Source of the DNA: Imperialibacter sp. EC-SDR9
Lineage (GTDB): Bacteria; Bacteroidota; Bacteroidia; Cytophagales; Cyclobacteriaceae
NCBI RefSeq assembly: GCF_902498805.1
Contig: NZ_LR701613.1
Location: 1-45,696, forward strand
Direction: 5' to 3'
Length of the DNA: 45,696 nt
How positions within the stretch are numbered: position 1 is the first letter of the stretch; each line of letters begins with the position of its first letter. The position numbers and the translations under genes are program-made. A model generated the notes under the pieces. That model saw only the letters and a list, made by a program, of their open reading frames with translations, did not search any database and was not told where the DNA came from. This document shows positions 16,569 through 25,614 of this stretch, piece by piece.

Positions 16569-17963
16569 ATGCTTGGAGTTTTTGTAGTGATTTATCTGTT
16601 GTTGACCGTGGCTATTGGTATGGCAGCTTCCAGGTACATCAAAACATCCACGGACTTCATGCTGGCGGGTCGCAAGCTGCCCATGTTTCTCTCTGCTTCG
16701 GCTCTTTTTGCCCTATGGTTTGGCTCAGAGACAATTTTCGGGGCTTCGTCCGAGTTTGTGAAGCACGGCGTGCTGGGTGTGATCGAAGACCCGTTCGGAG
16801 GCGTGCTTTGCCTCGTTTTATTTGCCCTGATCTTCGTCAAACCGTTGTACAGGTTAAATCTGCTTACCCTTGGTGACCTATACCGCAATCATTACGGAAA
16901 AAGCGTGGAGCTGATTGCCAGCGCTTGCATGCTGCTCACCTTTTTTGGTTACATCGCTGCCCAACTGGTGGCGCTTGGCATAATCATCCAGATCATCTCC
17001 GGACTGCCCACCATTTACGGCATCCTAATCAGTGCAAGTGTGGTGACAATTTATACACTGATGGGAGGGATGTGGGCTATTACTATTACTGATTTCATGC
17101 AAAGCATCATCATTGTCGTCGGTTTGGTGATTGTGGCGGTTACTATTGTCAATAAAGCTGGCGGAATGGCACCGGTATTGGATGGTGCACCAGAAGGTTT
17201 CTTCTCGTTTGTACCGACCGACGGAGACCCGATGACCTGGATTCATTACCTGGCGGCCTGGCTCACGCTGGGCCTCGGTTCGCTCGCTTCTCAGGATATT
17301 TTTCAACGGGCTAACTCGGCAGAAAGTGAGAAGACTGCAGTAAGATCTACCTTGCTGGGAGCTGGTATGTACGGCCTGATTGCTATTCTCCCGCTGTTCA
17401 TTGGCCTGGCAGGGAAGGTGCTTTACCCGGAACTGATTGATGGAGACACCCAACAGGTGCTGCCCTCGATGGTGATGGCACATACTGACATGTGGGTACA
17501 GGTGATGTTTTTCGGGGCCCTGTTGTCGGCGATTTTCAGTACATGCAGTGGAGCGGTGCTGGCACCCGCCAGTATTTTATCGGAGAATATCATTCGCCCG
17601 CTGATGGATCAAAATATGCCGGATAAACGTTTTTTGGTCATTCTGCGGGCGTCAGTGGTGTGTATGGCCGTCCTGGCTTCCTGGCTGGCTTCGTACCGCA
17701 CCAACATTTTCGAGCTAGTTTCGGAGTCTTCCATTCTGGGCTTGGTTACCCTATTTGTGCCGATGGCAACGGCGCTGTTCTGGAAAAAGTCGTCCCGAGG
17801 CGGGGCGGTATTGTCTATGATATTGGGTTTGGTAAGTTGGTTTCTGAGCGAGCATGTGTTTCATTTCGAATTCCCGGCCATGTTCATTGGGTTTGGTGCC
17901 AGTGCTTTGGGAATGGTGGTGGGGACTTTTTTGTTTCCCCGGAGACCAGATATTTTTGGCTAA
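16569..17963 (+). CDS. Sodium:solute symporter (SSF family)
   Basis: A 464-residue transporter with about 12-13 hydrophobic helices typical of the SSF (sodium:solute symporter) family. The N terminus (STDFMLAGRKLPMFLSASAL, about 26-45) and the ALWFGSETIFGASSEF segment are characteristic. The substrate is not assignable; family members move sugars, proline, pantothenate, iodide and others. The ATG at 16569 is supported by a GGAGG site 4 bp upstream. The gene has its own promoter-like boxes (16508-16537). A long T tract (17973-17980) follows the stop, without an obvious stem. Confidence 0.92.
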   Translation: MLGVFVVIYLLLTVAIGMAASRYIKTSTDFMLAGRKLPMFLSASALFALWFGSETIFGASSEFVKHGVLGVIEDPFGGVLCLVLFALIFVKPLYRLNLLTLGDLYRNHYGKSVELIASACMLLTFFGYIAAQLVALGIIIQIISGLPTIYGILISASVVTIYTLMGGMWAITITDFMQSIIIVVGLVIVAVTIVNKAGGMAPVLDGAPEGFFSFVPTDGDPMTWIHYLAAWLTLGLGSLASQDIFQRANSAESEKTAVRSTLLGAGMYGLIAILPLFIGLAGKVLYPELIDGDTQQVLPSMVMAHTDMWVQVMFFGALLSAIFSTCSGAVLAPASILSENIIRPLMDQNMPDKRFLVILRASVVCMAVLASWLASYRTNIFELVSESSILGLVTLFVPMATALFWKKSSRGGAVLSMILGLVSWFLSEHVFHFEFPAMFIGFGASALGMVVGTFLFPRRPDIFG

Positions 17964-18049
17964 AACCAGGTTTTTTTTTCACAAATCCCCGTAATGGGAA
18001 GCGCAAAGATACCACTCCCAACTTAGCTCTATGCCTGCACTCCGGTCTT

Positions 18050-18268
18050 CTAGCTCCCGTCTTCCGTCACTTCTTTCCCCTCCCTACACTCCACCAACTC
18101 CACCATCAACTGCTCGTTCACCTCCTTTTCCTGCAGCATCATTTCCTGGTATTTGTTGGCCATTAGCGAGTTAAGCTCAGCTTTGGAAGCCTGCATTTTG
18201 GCATAGATGCCCAGGAGAATAAGGGCTGCCGACAACACGACAATAATGATCAGTGGGAAGTTTTTCAT
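18050..18268 (-). CDS. Small single-helix membrane protein with coiled coil (third of trio)
   Basis: A 72-residue protein beginning MKNFPLIIIVVLSA, with one hydrophobic helix (about 5-22) and a charged helical stretch after it. It ends VELVECREGKEVTEDGS, with a cysteine in an LxxC context. The two genes upstream have the same plan: N-terminal membrane helix, coiled coil, C-terminal LxxC. The frame is open further upstream, but ATG 18268 starts at the membrane helix. The last codons run into a CTTCCG-rich sequence that could be a repeat. Function unknown. Confidence 0.6.
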   Translation of the reverse strand: MKNFPLIIIVVLSAALILLGIYAKMQASKAELNSLMANKYQEMMLQEKEVNEQLMVELVECREGKEVTEDGS

Positions 18269-18290
18269 GAGAAAGTCCTTTGACGGCAAG

Positions 18291-18566
18291 TTACTTCTTT
18301 TTGCTTTCGCATTCCTCAAGCGTCTGCATTGCGATTGCAGCTTGTTGTTCGGCCATCATTCGTTGTTGTTCGGCCTCGGCTTGAGCACTCATCGCTATTT
18401 CAGTTTGCTTCTCAGCTTCGAGTTCAGCCCGAACCAGAAGGGCCTCTTGCTCCCTCAATAGATTCAAGAACGTGGATGCTTCATTCGCTTTGAGAGAGGA
18501 GTAAATAGCAAAAAAGATAATGATGAGCGTTTGAATGCCGATTGTGATTTTAGCCCAGAGCTTCAT
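18291..18566 (-). CDS. Small single-helix membrane protein with coiled coil (second of trio)
   Basis: A 91-residue protein with one N-terminal membrane helix (about 5-25), followed by an alanine/glutamine/glutamate-rich coiled coil (AEAEQQRMMAEQQAAIAMQ, about 63-81). It ends TLEECESKKK. The segment EQQRMMAEQQAAIA aligns with EQQTLIAEKQRAIA in the neighbouring gene at 18580, suggesting paralogy. A start at 18623 would add 19 residues, but ATG 18566 begins at the membrane helix. I do not recognise a named family; the topology suggests a membrane-tethered coiled-coil partner of another protein. Confidence 0.6.
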   Translation of the reverse strand: MKLWAKITIGIQTLIIIFFAIYSSLKANEASTFLNLLREQEALLVRAELEAEKQTEIAMSAQAEAEQQRMMAEQQAAIAMQTLEECESKKK

Positions 18567-18579
18567 GGTTGTTATGACT

Positions 18580-18927
18580 TTAGTTGTGCTTTTGACAAGC
18601 TTCAAGTTGTTTTTTATAGTCATTCGCTAAGGCTTTTTGCCTGGTGGCTTCAGTGGCAGCCTCAACTGCTCTTTCAGCCTGAATGAGTGCTTCTTCCTGA
18701 GATTGATCTGCAATTGCTCTCTGCTTTTCGGCTATTAGTGTTTGTTGTTCAGTCTCACGTCTCCTGGCCTCGGCAATAGCCTGGGACTTTTGAACTTCCG
18801 CCCTCAATGAGTCATTGGCCACCATGAGCTTCTTTACTTCATCCTTACAGGAATATACTTTTGGCGAAGCATAAGAGGCAAGTACCATGAACAAACCACC
18901 TCCAATAAAAAATAGAATATTTTTCAT
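18580..18927 (-). CDS. Small membrane-anchored or secreted coiled-coil protein (first of trio)
   Basis: A 115-residue protein starting MKNILFFIGGGLFMVLASYA, a signal peptide or membrane anchor. A continuous coiled coil rich in Ala, Gln and Glu follows, and it ends KKQLEACQKHN. It is the first of three same-strand, same-plan genes (13-bp gap to the next), which look like an operon of ancient duplicates. Three nucleotides upstream of the ATG is TATATTTA (18931-18938), one base from the promoter consensus TAnnTTTG. Function unknown. Confidence 0.65.
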   Translation of the reverse strand: MKNILFFIGGGLFMVLASYASPKVYSCKDEVKKLMVANDSLRAEVQKSQAIAEARRRETEQQTLIAEKQRAIADQSQEEALIQAERAVEAATEATRQKALANDYKKQLEACQKHN

Positions 18928-19252
18928 GCTTAAATATAGAATTTTAATTTGAAAATGGCCCCTTCGGGGCAATTAGGCTCCCTTATTGGAAATAGCCAAT
19001 GCACCTAAGTGAATATTGGCTCCAGCGGATAGCACTACCACTTTTCAGCTCAGCCACTCTCTTTTGATATTGAAGCAGGCCCTTACTTCGATCTTCGGTC
19101 TTCAAACTGCTTTCCTGATTCCTGAACGCTGCCACTTCTCACTTTGATGCGCTTTACTCATCACTCTCAAACTTTCGCACCTCTCAATCTGCCACTTCCA
19201 TTTTCCTCCCGACTTTCCCATCCAAAAACTAGTTTAAACTAACCCCCCGTAT
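18928..19252. other. Intergenic spacer between coiled-coil trio and guaA
   Basis: No convincing gene. It contains a GC-rich mini-hairpin (GCCCC-TTC-GGGGC at 18958-18970) and a strand-biased stretch (about 19020-19225) that is pyrimidine-rich on the plus strand, with recurring short words such as CTGCCACTTC (twice, near 19131 and 19190), TCTTCGGTCTTC and CCACTCTC. This looks like decayed or low-complexity repeat sequence. The guaA promoter box starts at 19253. Confidence 0.4.
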
Positions 19253-19260
19253 TATTTTTG
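19253..19260 (+). promoter_or_regulatory. TATTTTTG -7 box directly before guaA
   Basis: TATTTTTG fits the Bacteroidota TAnnTTTG box and ends only 3 nt before the guaA ATG (19264). If used, the transcript would be leaderless or nearly so. No clear -33 TTG is visible at the usual distance; TTTAA at 19233-19237 is the nearest. Confidence 0.45.
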
Positions 19261-19263
19261 CGG

Positions 19264-20793
19264 ATGGCTGAAATGATTCTGATCCTCGACTTCGGATCTC
19301 AATACACACAACTCATCGCTCGCCGGGTTCGGGAGCTCAATGTTTACTGTGAAATACACCCCTACAACCACCTTCCCGATTGGAGCGACGATATCAAAGG
19401 CGTCATTCTTTCTGGCAGCCCCTGCTCGGTAAGAGATGAGGGATCGCCCGACATAGATATTGATTTTTATTCTTCAAAAGTGCCATTGTTAGGCGTTTGC
19501 TATGGTGCGCAGCTCATGGCAAAAAAGAGTGGGGGCAATGTTCTTCCCTCGGAAATCAGAGAATACGGCAGAGCCAAGCTTAGTAAGGTGGATTCGCACC
19601 ACGACCTGCTGAAAGAAATTACGCTTAATTCGCAAGTATGGATGTCGCATGCCGACACGATAGCAAGCATACCTGAGAAGTATGAGGTGATTGCCAGTAC
19701 CCCGTCGGTGCATGTGGCGGCATTCAAGTTGAAGAATGAGCCAGTTTACGGTATTCAGTTTCACCCCGAAGTGACGCATACCACCGAGGGCAAAACGCTG
19801 CTTCGCAATTTTGTTGTGCACATCTGCGGTTGCAGCCAGGACTGGACACCAGACATCTTTGTCGAAACTACAGTGGCTGACTTGAAAGCCAAACTGGGCA
19901 ATGACAAGGTGGTCATGGGGCTTTCCGGCGGTGTTGACTCCTCAGTGGCTGCCATGCTGATCCACAAGGCCATAGGCAAGAACCTACATTGTATCTTCGT
20001 TGATAACGGGCTGCTTCGAAAGAACGAATTCATTAGTGTGCTTGAGTCTTACAAACATATGGGCCTGAATGTGAAGGGTGTAGATGCTTCACAGCGTTTT
20101 TATGCAGCGCTTAAAGGACTGACGGAACCTGAGCAAAAGCGGAAGGCGATTGGCCGGGCGTTTATTGAGGTGTTTGACGAAGAGGCGCACAAAATTCAGG
20201 ACGTGAAGTGGCTTGGTCAGGGCACCATATACCCCGATGTGATCGAATCCGTTTCGGTGAAAGGGCCTTCTGCCACCATCAAGTCGCACCACAACGTGGG
20301 CGGTTTGCCAGAAAAAATGAAAATGAAGGTGGTGGAGCCGCTTAACACGCTGTTTAAAGATGAGGTAAGAAATGTCGGGCGCACGCTGGAGATCGATCCG
20401 AATATTTTGGGTCGCCATCCTTTCCCTGGCCCTGGTTTGGGAATAAGGATTTTGAGTGAGATCACTGCAGAAAAGGTTAGGGTGTTGCAAGAAGTGGATC
20501 ATATATTTGTGCAAGGCCTCAAGGATCACGGCCTGTACGATCAGGTATGGCAGGCAGGCGCTATGCTTACCCCGATTCAGGCAGTAGGTGTAATGGGCGA
20601 CGAAAGAACTTATGAAAATGTAGTAGCTTTAAGAGCAGTAACTAGTGTCGACGGCATGACTGCCGATTTTTGCCACCTGCCTTATGAATTCCTGGGAGAA
20701 ATATCGAGTGAAATTATCAATAAAGTAAAGGGGGTAAACAGAGTGGTGTACGACATCAGCTCTAAGCCACCTGCAACCATTGAATGGGAATAA
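19264..20793 (+). CDS. guaA: GMP synthase (glutamine-hydrolysing)
   Basis: A 509-residue GMP synthetase, which aminates XMP to GMP with ATP and glutamine. The N-terminal class I amidotransferase domain has Cys79 in GVCYGAQLM and a later FHPEVTHT motif. The ATP-pyrophosphatase P-loop is LSGGVDSS and the C-terminal dimerisation domain ends [12 protein letters not shown] 19264 ([11 protein letters not shown]) is used; ATG 19273 would also give a complete domain. The next gene begins 5 nt after the stop, so guaA is probably the first gene of an operon with the periplasmic-binding-like gene and hemL. Leaderless initiation is possible (see the box at 19253). Confidence 0.97.
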   Translation: MAEMILILDFGSQYTQLIARRVRELNVYCEIHPYNHLPDWSDDIKGVILSGSPCSVRDEGSPDIDIDFYSSKVPLLGVCYGAQLMAKKSGGNVLPSEIREYGRAKLSKVDSHHDLLKEITLNSQVWMSHADTIASIPEKYEVIASTPSVHVAAFKLKNEPVYGIQFHPEVTHTTEGKTLLRNFVVHICGCSQDWTPDIFVETTVADLKAKLGNDKVVMGLSGGVDSSVAAMLIHKAIGKNLHCIFVDNGLLRKNEFISVLESYKHMGLNVKGVDASQRFYAALKGLTEPEQKRKAIGRAFIEVFDEEAHKIQDVKWLGQGTIYPDVIESVSVKGPSATIKSHHNVGGLPEKMKMKVVEPLNTLFKDEVRNVGRTLEIDPNILGRHPFPGPGLGIRILSEITAEKVRVLQEVDHIFVQGLKDHGLYDQVWQAGAMLTPIQAVGVMGDERTYENVVALRAVTSVDGMTADFCHLPYEFLGEISSEIINKVKGVNRVVYDISSKPPATIEWE

Positions 20794-20798
20794 TCAAC

Positions 20799-22628
20799 AT
20801 GCGATATCCAGCTATTCTTAGAAGCCTGAGCGTTATTTGTTTGCTTTTTTGGGCAGCTTCTACGCAAGCACAGGACCACCAAACTAATTTCACTTTCGGC
20901 AAAGAGCTCTTCCGGGAGGGGCGCTACGAGTTGGCAATGCAGTCCTTTAAGAAGGTGATGATGCCTGCTCCTGACAACCCGTACGCTCCCTATGCTGCCT
21001 TTTACAATGCACTGTCGGCTTACAAGCTAGGTCAGTCGGAGAACAGCCGCAACCTGTTTCTTGAGCTTACACAACGATTCCCGAACTGGGAAAAGCTGGA
21101 CGAAGCCTACTACTGGGTGGCTACCGGCTACTTTGAGCAAAATCAGCCTGCGGCTGCGCTCGATTATCTGAAGAGGGTGAAAAGCCCTTCTATGTCCGGC
21201 GAAATCAATCTCCTCAAGACGAAATACATTTCTAAAATTGACAGCCTGAACCAGCTAAAGGCATTGTATGAGATATACAACCGGGATACCGTAGTAGCTT
21301 CCTGGTTGGCAAGAAATATCATGAGTGACCCTGGCAATACGCTCGATCAGGCCATGGTGAGGGAAATAGTGGAGAAGTTCGATTTGCCCGTAGAATCATT
21401 CGGCCTGGTTGACCTAAGCAAGTCCGTTAAAAAGAGTGAATACCACGTGGCAGTAATGCTGCCTTTTATGTTCTCCTCACTGGATGAAAGCAAAGCTAAC
21501 CCACGGGCCGACTTTGTCACCGAACTCTACACAGGCATTCTTCTGGCCGCCGAAAAGCTAAATGCTGAAAATAAGAAGGTGATTATCCATGCCTATGATA
21601 CGAGAAGGAGCGGGGCTGTAACGACCAAACTTCTGCAAAAAGCGGAGCTACAGCGGATGGATTTGATTATCGGGCCGCTGTACCCTGAGCCAAGTAAGCT
21701 GGTGTCGGACTTTTCCTTTGCCAACAAAATCAATATGATCAATCCGGTGTCGGCCAATCCGGACGTCATTGCAGGTAACCCTTTTTCTTTTTTGCTCCGA
21801 CCAACCTACCTGACCCAATCGTTGAAGGCTGCTGAATATGCAATTGAGAAATTTCAGGATAATAAAAACGCACTTGTTTTTTACGAATACAAACCCAACG
21901 ATAACAGAGACTCATTGGCAGCAGTGCTTTATGCGCAGCAGTTGCGAGATAATGAGTTCAATGTGTTGAAAGTAAAGCCCTTGAGGTCGAATGAAGCACA
22001 CTACCTTATCGATACCCTGAGCTTCAAAAAGGAAGTTGAGATAAAGACGCAGGAGAGACTGGATACGATGCTGCTTCATCCTGAAAAATACATTGTAAAG
22101 TCCAAGCAGAAAACATATGGGAAGGACTCACTGGTTTATCTCCACGAGGTATGGGGCATCAAAAGAGACAGTATAGGTCATATTATGATTGCGTCGTCTA
22201 ATCCACTTTTCGCCACTAATACAATAAGCGCCGTGGAAATTCGCCCTGATAAAATCCCTGTGATTGGAAGGGAAGACTGGCTGGATATTCCTCAGGTAAA
22301 TTACGACCAGGTAGAAAGGATCAATGCGGTATTCATATCACCTGTTTTCGTAGACAAGAGCCGGGCAGCCTACCAGTCGTTTAGCGGAAACTATATGAGA
22401 AAATACAAAACGCCACCATCGGTATATGCATCCTTAGGTTACGAAATGATGGTTGTTTTTGGAGGGTTAATGCATGCAAACGGCAATTACTTTCAGGCGG
22501 GCTTGCCGGAAGGCGAGATAGTGGAAGGGGTATTTACTTCTGGTTTTGAATATGGATTCCACAACGATAATCAGATGGTGACTTTTTTGAAGTTAGAGAA
22601 CAACCAATTAGTGAAGGAAGTTAAATAG
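20799..22628 (+). CDS. Secreted protein with TPR-like repeats and a type I periplasmic-binding fold
   Basis: A 609-residue protein with a signal peptide ([18 protein letters not shown]). Residues about 30-170 form TPR-like helical repeats ([19 protein letters not shown]-type, [19 protein letters not shown]). From about 215 on ([12 protein letters not shown]) a type I periplasmic-binding-protein fold follows, as in leucine-binding proteins and LpoA-like penicillin-binding-protein activators; it includes [18 protein letters not shown]. No ABC transporter genes accompany it, so a role in cell-wall regulation or ligand sensing is more likely than uptake, but this is inference. Start at ATG 20799, 5 nt after guaA. 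It lies between guaA and hemL in the same operon. Confidence 0.85.
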   Translation: MRYPAILRSLSVICLLFWAASTQAQDHQTNFTFGKELFREGRYELAMQSFKKVMMPAPDNPYAPYAAFYNALSAYKLGQSENSRNLFLELTQRFPNWEKLDEAYYWVATGYFEQNQPAAALDYLKRVKSPSMSGEINLLKTKYISKIDSLNQLKALYEIYNRDTVVASWLARNIMSDPGNTLDQAMVREIVEKFDLPVESFGLVDLSKSVKKSEYHVAVMLPFMFSSLDESKANPRADFVTELYTGILLAAEKLNAENKKVIIHAYDTRRSGAVTTKLLQKAELQRMDLIIGPLYPEPSKLVSDFSFANKINMINPVSANPDVIAGNPFSFLLRPTYLTQSLKAAEYAIEKFQDNKNALVFYEYKPNDNRDSLAAVLYAQQLRDNEFNVLKVKPLRSNEAHYLIDTLSFKKEVEIKTQERLDTMLLHPEKYIVKSKQKTYGKDSLVYLHEVWGIKRDSIGHIMIASSNPLFATNTISAVEIRPDKIPVIGREDWLDIPQVNYDQVERINAVFISPVFVDKSRAAYQSFSGNYMRKYKTPPSVYASLGYEMMVVFGGLMHANGNYFQAGLPEGEIVEGVFTSGFEYGFHNDNQMVTFLKLENNQLVKEVK

Positions 22629-22632
22629 CAGT

Positions 22633-23931
22633 ATGACGTTGAACAGATCCAGCAGTGTAGCGCTCTTTGACAGGGCACAAAAAGTAATTCCAGGTGGCGT
22701 AAATTCTCCGGTGAGGGCATTTAAAGCAGTAGGGGGCAACCCGTTATTTATCAAGGCAGCTAAGGGGGCCTATCTTTTTGATGAGGATGGCAATAAGTAC
22801 ATAGAAATGATCAACTCATGGGGGCCAATGATTTTGGGCCATGCCAATGAGATGATTGAAGAAGCTGTAAGAAATGCCATAGGCAAATCATTTTCATTTG
22901 GAGCCCCTACGAGGGCTGAGGTGGAAATTGCGGAGCTGATTTCACATATGGTGCCTTCTATTGAGAAGGTGCGCATGGTCAACTCCGGTACCGAGGCCAC
23001 CATGTCGGCTGTCAGAGTAGCTCGTGGATTCACAGGGAGAGACAAAATTATCAAGTTTGAAGGTTGCTACCATGGCCATGGCGATTCGTTTTTGATTGCC
23101 GCAGGAAGTGGTGCAGTAACCATGGGAACGCCCGATAGCCCGGGCGTAACTGAAGGAACTGCCAAAGACACGTTAACGGCACCTTTCAATGACCTGGCGG
23201 CTGTGGAAACGCTGGTTGCGAAGAATAAAGGGACTATTGCGGCCATTATTTTAGAGCCCGTAGTTGGTAATATGGGCTGCGTACTGCCTGCGCAGGGGTT
23301 TCTGGAAGGGCTGCGTAAGCTTTGCGATCAGGAAGGCATTCTTTTGATATTCGACGAAGTGATGACCGGTTTCCGCCTGGCAAAGGGCGGGGCACAGGAA
23401 ATATTCGGCATCACTCCCGATCTCACCACTATGGGTAAAATCATCGGTGGTGGCATGCCTGTTGGTGCCTATGGGGGTCGTGCTGAAATCATGAACTATG
23501 TGAGCCCGGCCGGACCGGTTTACCAGGCGGGCACTTTGTCGGGCAATCCTATTGCCATGGCAGCCGGCAAGGCGATGCTTACCTACCTGAACGAGCACCC
23601 CGAGACCTACACTTACCTGAACAAGATTACGCAGCGAATTGTAGACGGCTTTAGACACAACCTGGAGTCACTCGGCTTGCTGCATACCATCAATCACGTT
23701 GGTAGCATGTTCAGTCTGTTTTTTACCAATTCTGACGTGGTAAACTTCGACTCCGCCAAGACCAGTAATACCACTATGTTTGGCAAGTATTTTCAAAAAA
23801 TGCTTGAAAAGGGTATCTACCTCGCACCTTCACAGTATGAAACACTGTTTATCTCTACTGCCATCACTGAAGAACTAGCTGACAAGATTATTGCCGCCAA
23901 CAAAGAGGCCTTGAAAGAAATCCATTCGTGA
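22633..23931 (+). CDS. hemL: Glutamate-1-semialdehyde 2,1-aminomutase
   Basis: A 432-residue PLP enzyme that converts glutamate-1-semialdehyde to 5-aminolevulinate, the first committed porphyrin step in the C5 pathway. The PLP-binding lysine is in [17 protein letters not shown], with the family motif [16 protein letters not shown] (about 115-130) and [10 protein letters not shown]. The length and ends match the family. It starts 4 nt after the upstream stop and ends 2 bp before a hairpin (23934-23970), so it is the last gene of the guaA operon. The link between guanine-nucleotide, haem and the middle gene is positional only. Confidence 0.97.
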   Translation: MTLNRSSSVALFDRAQKVIPGGVNSPVRAFKAVGGNPLFIKAAKGAYLFDEDGNKYIEMINSWGPMILGHANEMIEEAVRNAIGKSFSFGAPTRAEVEIAELISHMVPSIEKVRMVNSGTEATMSAVRVARGFTGRDKIIKFEGCYHGHGDSFLIAAGSGAVTMGTPDSPGVTEGTAKDTLTAPFNDLAAVETLVAKNKGTIAAIILEPVVGNMGCVLPAQGFLEGLRKLCDQEGILLIFDEVMTGFRLAKGGAQEIFGITPDLTTMGKIIGGGMPVGAYGGRAEIMNYVSPAGPVYQAGTLSGNPIAMAAGKAMLTYLNEHPETYTYLNKITQRIVDGFRHNLESLGLLHTINHVGSMFSLFFTNSDVVNFDSAKTSNTTMFGKYFQKMLEKGIYLAPSQYETLFISTAITEELADKIIAANKEALKEIHS

Positions 23932-23933
23932 GA

Positions 23934-23970
23934 GATTTGGTGCCCACAGCGCAGCTGGTGGCACCAAATC
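23934..23970. terminator. Terminator-like hairpin between hemL and the serine hydrolase
   Basis: An 11-bp perfect stem (23934-23944 with 23960-23970), with a 15-base loop that could pair internally. It lies between two convergent genes and would terminate both. Confidence 0.7.
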
Positions 23971-23976
23971 CCTATT

Positions 23977-25551
23977 TCATTCCTTCAGTCGAACATCCAG
24001 CTGCTGTACTTTTGGTGTCTTTTCAGGAGACATAGTGAAGAAAACTTCTGCACTCCCGTTTTCGCCTGTGAGGGTAAAAACACCCCTGAGCTGGTTGATG
24101 GCTTTCATTTCCCCCACTTTAGTGACATTACCTATAGGAGCCAGGGCCTGATTGTATTCTTTGATACGTCTGTCTCTGGAAAAATCCAGGAAGAAATTTT
24201 CCGCAAAAAGCGCTTCTTCAACACCTGCTTCGTTGGTCTGTAGCCAACTGGCCACTTTTGTCTGAGCGGCCAGGAGAATATCAGAAGCTGGCAATATCCT
24301 GGGCTGGAGGCCGGCTTTTTTGAATATCAGGTTGGCGACCTCATTGTTGATGGCGCCAGCGCCTGCATAAGTGCGGTTGGCGAAGGAAATGATGCCCAGG
24401 TCATATTCAGGATAAAAACGATAGTCACTGCCAAAACCAGGCAGCCCACCGCTGTGCCGGATGTACACCACGGCGTTACAATCTTTTCGGGCACTCAATC
24501 CATAGCCATAACCGCTGATCATCGGACAGGTATTTCCATCAGCATCCCTGGCGTTAGCCATCAGGCTTGGTTCTTTGGGTTTGTGCATGCTTCTGAGAGA
24601 GCTGCGCTTTACGGGGCCATACTCGTCATCGTTTTTTGGTGGATAGGCGGAAAGGTGATAGGCCACGTATTTGCTGAAGTCGTCCAGAGAGGTGATGAGC
24701 CCGCCCATGCAGCCAAAGGCACCGTCGTGCAACAGAGGCTCCGGCTTCCATTGTTCATCTTCCCAGCGGTAGCCCAACGCCAGCAGGTCTTCAGGAAGCC
24801 CCTCAAACTCCCAGTAGGTATTGTTCATACCGAGTGGCTTAAAAATGTTCTCATTAATGAATTCTTGGTAAGGTTGGCCTGATACATTGCTGATGATCTG
24901 CCCCAGAATTGCAAAGCCGGTGTTGCTGTACTCATAGCCGAAAGACGGAATATTGGAGAAGCTCAGGCCTTCTGCTACCAAAGTTTGTAACTCCTCTGGT
25001 GTGTCCTCCAACTGCCTGTCTCCCCAGGGGTTGTCCTCGGGAAAGCCCGCTGTCATTGTGAGCAGGTTTTCGATGGTGATGGGTGTGGCGTCTTTGGTGA
25101 GGTATACTAGATTTTTCATTTCTGGCATATAGTCAGCGGCTTCATCATCAAGTTCGAGTTTGCCCATTTCCACCAGCTTCATAATAGCCATGGCAGTAAA
25201 ACTTTTGCTCATAGAGGCTATTTTGAAAAGAGACTTGTTTGAGACTGGCACTTTGTTGTCGGTATTAACGATACCATAGGAGCTCGACCAAATTAATTTC
25301 CCTTCCATGACGATGCCATACACCATGCCTGGGTAGTGATTGTCTTTGGCGGTTTGCTGAAGCAAAGCTTCGATTTCCGGCCCCAGGGCAACTACTTTTT
25401 GCACCCTGTCAGTTTCTGTAAACGCCGCCGCCTTGAATGTGGGATTAAAACTAACGACACCTGGCTGGGTAGCTTGCTGGTCAGCCGGAGGTGATGCCGT
25501 TTCGCAGGAAGCCATAAAAAGAAGACAAGCGAAGAAAACAGATAGTTTCAT
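23977..25551 (-). CDS. Serine hydrolase lipoprotein (class C beta-lactamase/DD-peptidase fold)
   Basis: A 524-residue predicted lipoprotein (MKLSVFFACLLFMASC, Cys16). The penicillin-recognising serine hydrolase fold is shown by SMSK (Ser113, Lys116), YSN (Tyr208, Asn210) and a HSGG motif later in place of KTG. A C-terminal domain of about 100 residues follows. Family members include class C-type beta-lactamases, esterases and D-amino-acid or DD-peptidases; the activity is not predictable from motifs and it should not be called a resistance gene. It is monocistronic, with a 10-bp inverted repeat (25560-25590) just upstream of the start. Confidence 0.9.
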   Translation of the reverse strand: MKLSVFFACLLFMASCETASPPADQQATQPGVVSFNPTFKAAAFTETDRVQKVVALGPEIEALLQQTAKDNHYPGMVYGIVMEGKLIWSSSYGIVNTDNKVPVSNKSLFKIASMSKSFTAMAIMKLVEMGKLELDDEAADYMPEMKNLVYLTKDATPITIENLLTMTAGFPEDNPWGDRQLEDTPEELQTLVAEGLSFSNIPSFGYEYSNTGFAILGQIISNVSGQPYQEFINENIFKPLGMNNTYWEFEGLPEDLLALGYRWEDEQWKPEPLLHDGAFGCMGGLITSLDDFSKYVAYHLSAYPPKNDDEYGPVKRSSLRSMHKPKEPSLMANARDADGNTCPMISGYGYGLSARKDCNAVVYIRHSGGLPGFGSDYRFYPEYDLGIISFANRTYAGAGAINNEVANLIFKKAGLQPRILPASDILLAAQTKVASWLQTNEAGVEEALFAENFFLDFSRDRRIKEYNQALAPIGNVTKVGEMKAINQLRGVFTLTGENGSAEVFFTMSPEKTPKVQQLDVRLKE

Positions 25552-25559
25552 AGAAGATT

Positions 25560-25590
25560 GGTTTAGGTTGGAGACAATTTAACCTAAACC
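25560..25590. repeat. 10-bp inverted repeat upstream of the serine hydrolase
   Basis: GGTTTAGGTT (25560-25569) and AACCTAAACC (25581-25590) are exact reverse complements separated by 11 bases. It lies 9 bp upstream of the serine hydrolase ATG and 25 bp downstream of the DUF3667 stop, both minus strand. It could be a terminator for DUF3667 or a regulatory site; the run after it is not clearly U-rich. Confidence 0.4.
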
Positions 25591-25614
25591 GTGGAGGTTT
25601 TTGAAAGGGAATGG

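Noticed and set aside
23977-25551. Beta-lactamase resistance gene
   Set aside because: SxxK and YSN are shared by many esterases and peptidases; the KTG triad is replaced by HSGG. Resistance cannot be claimed.
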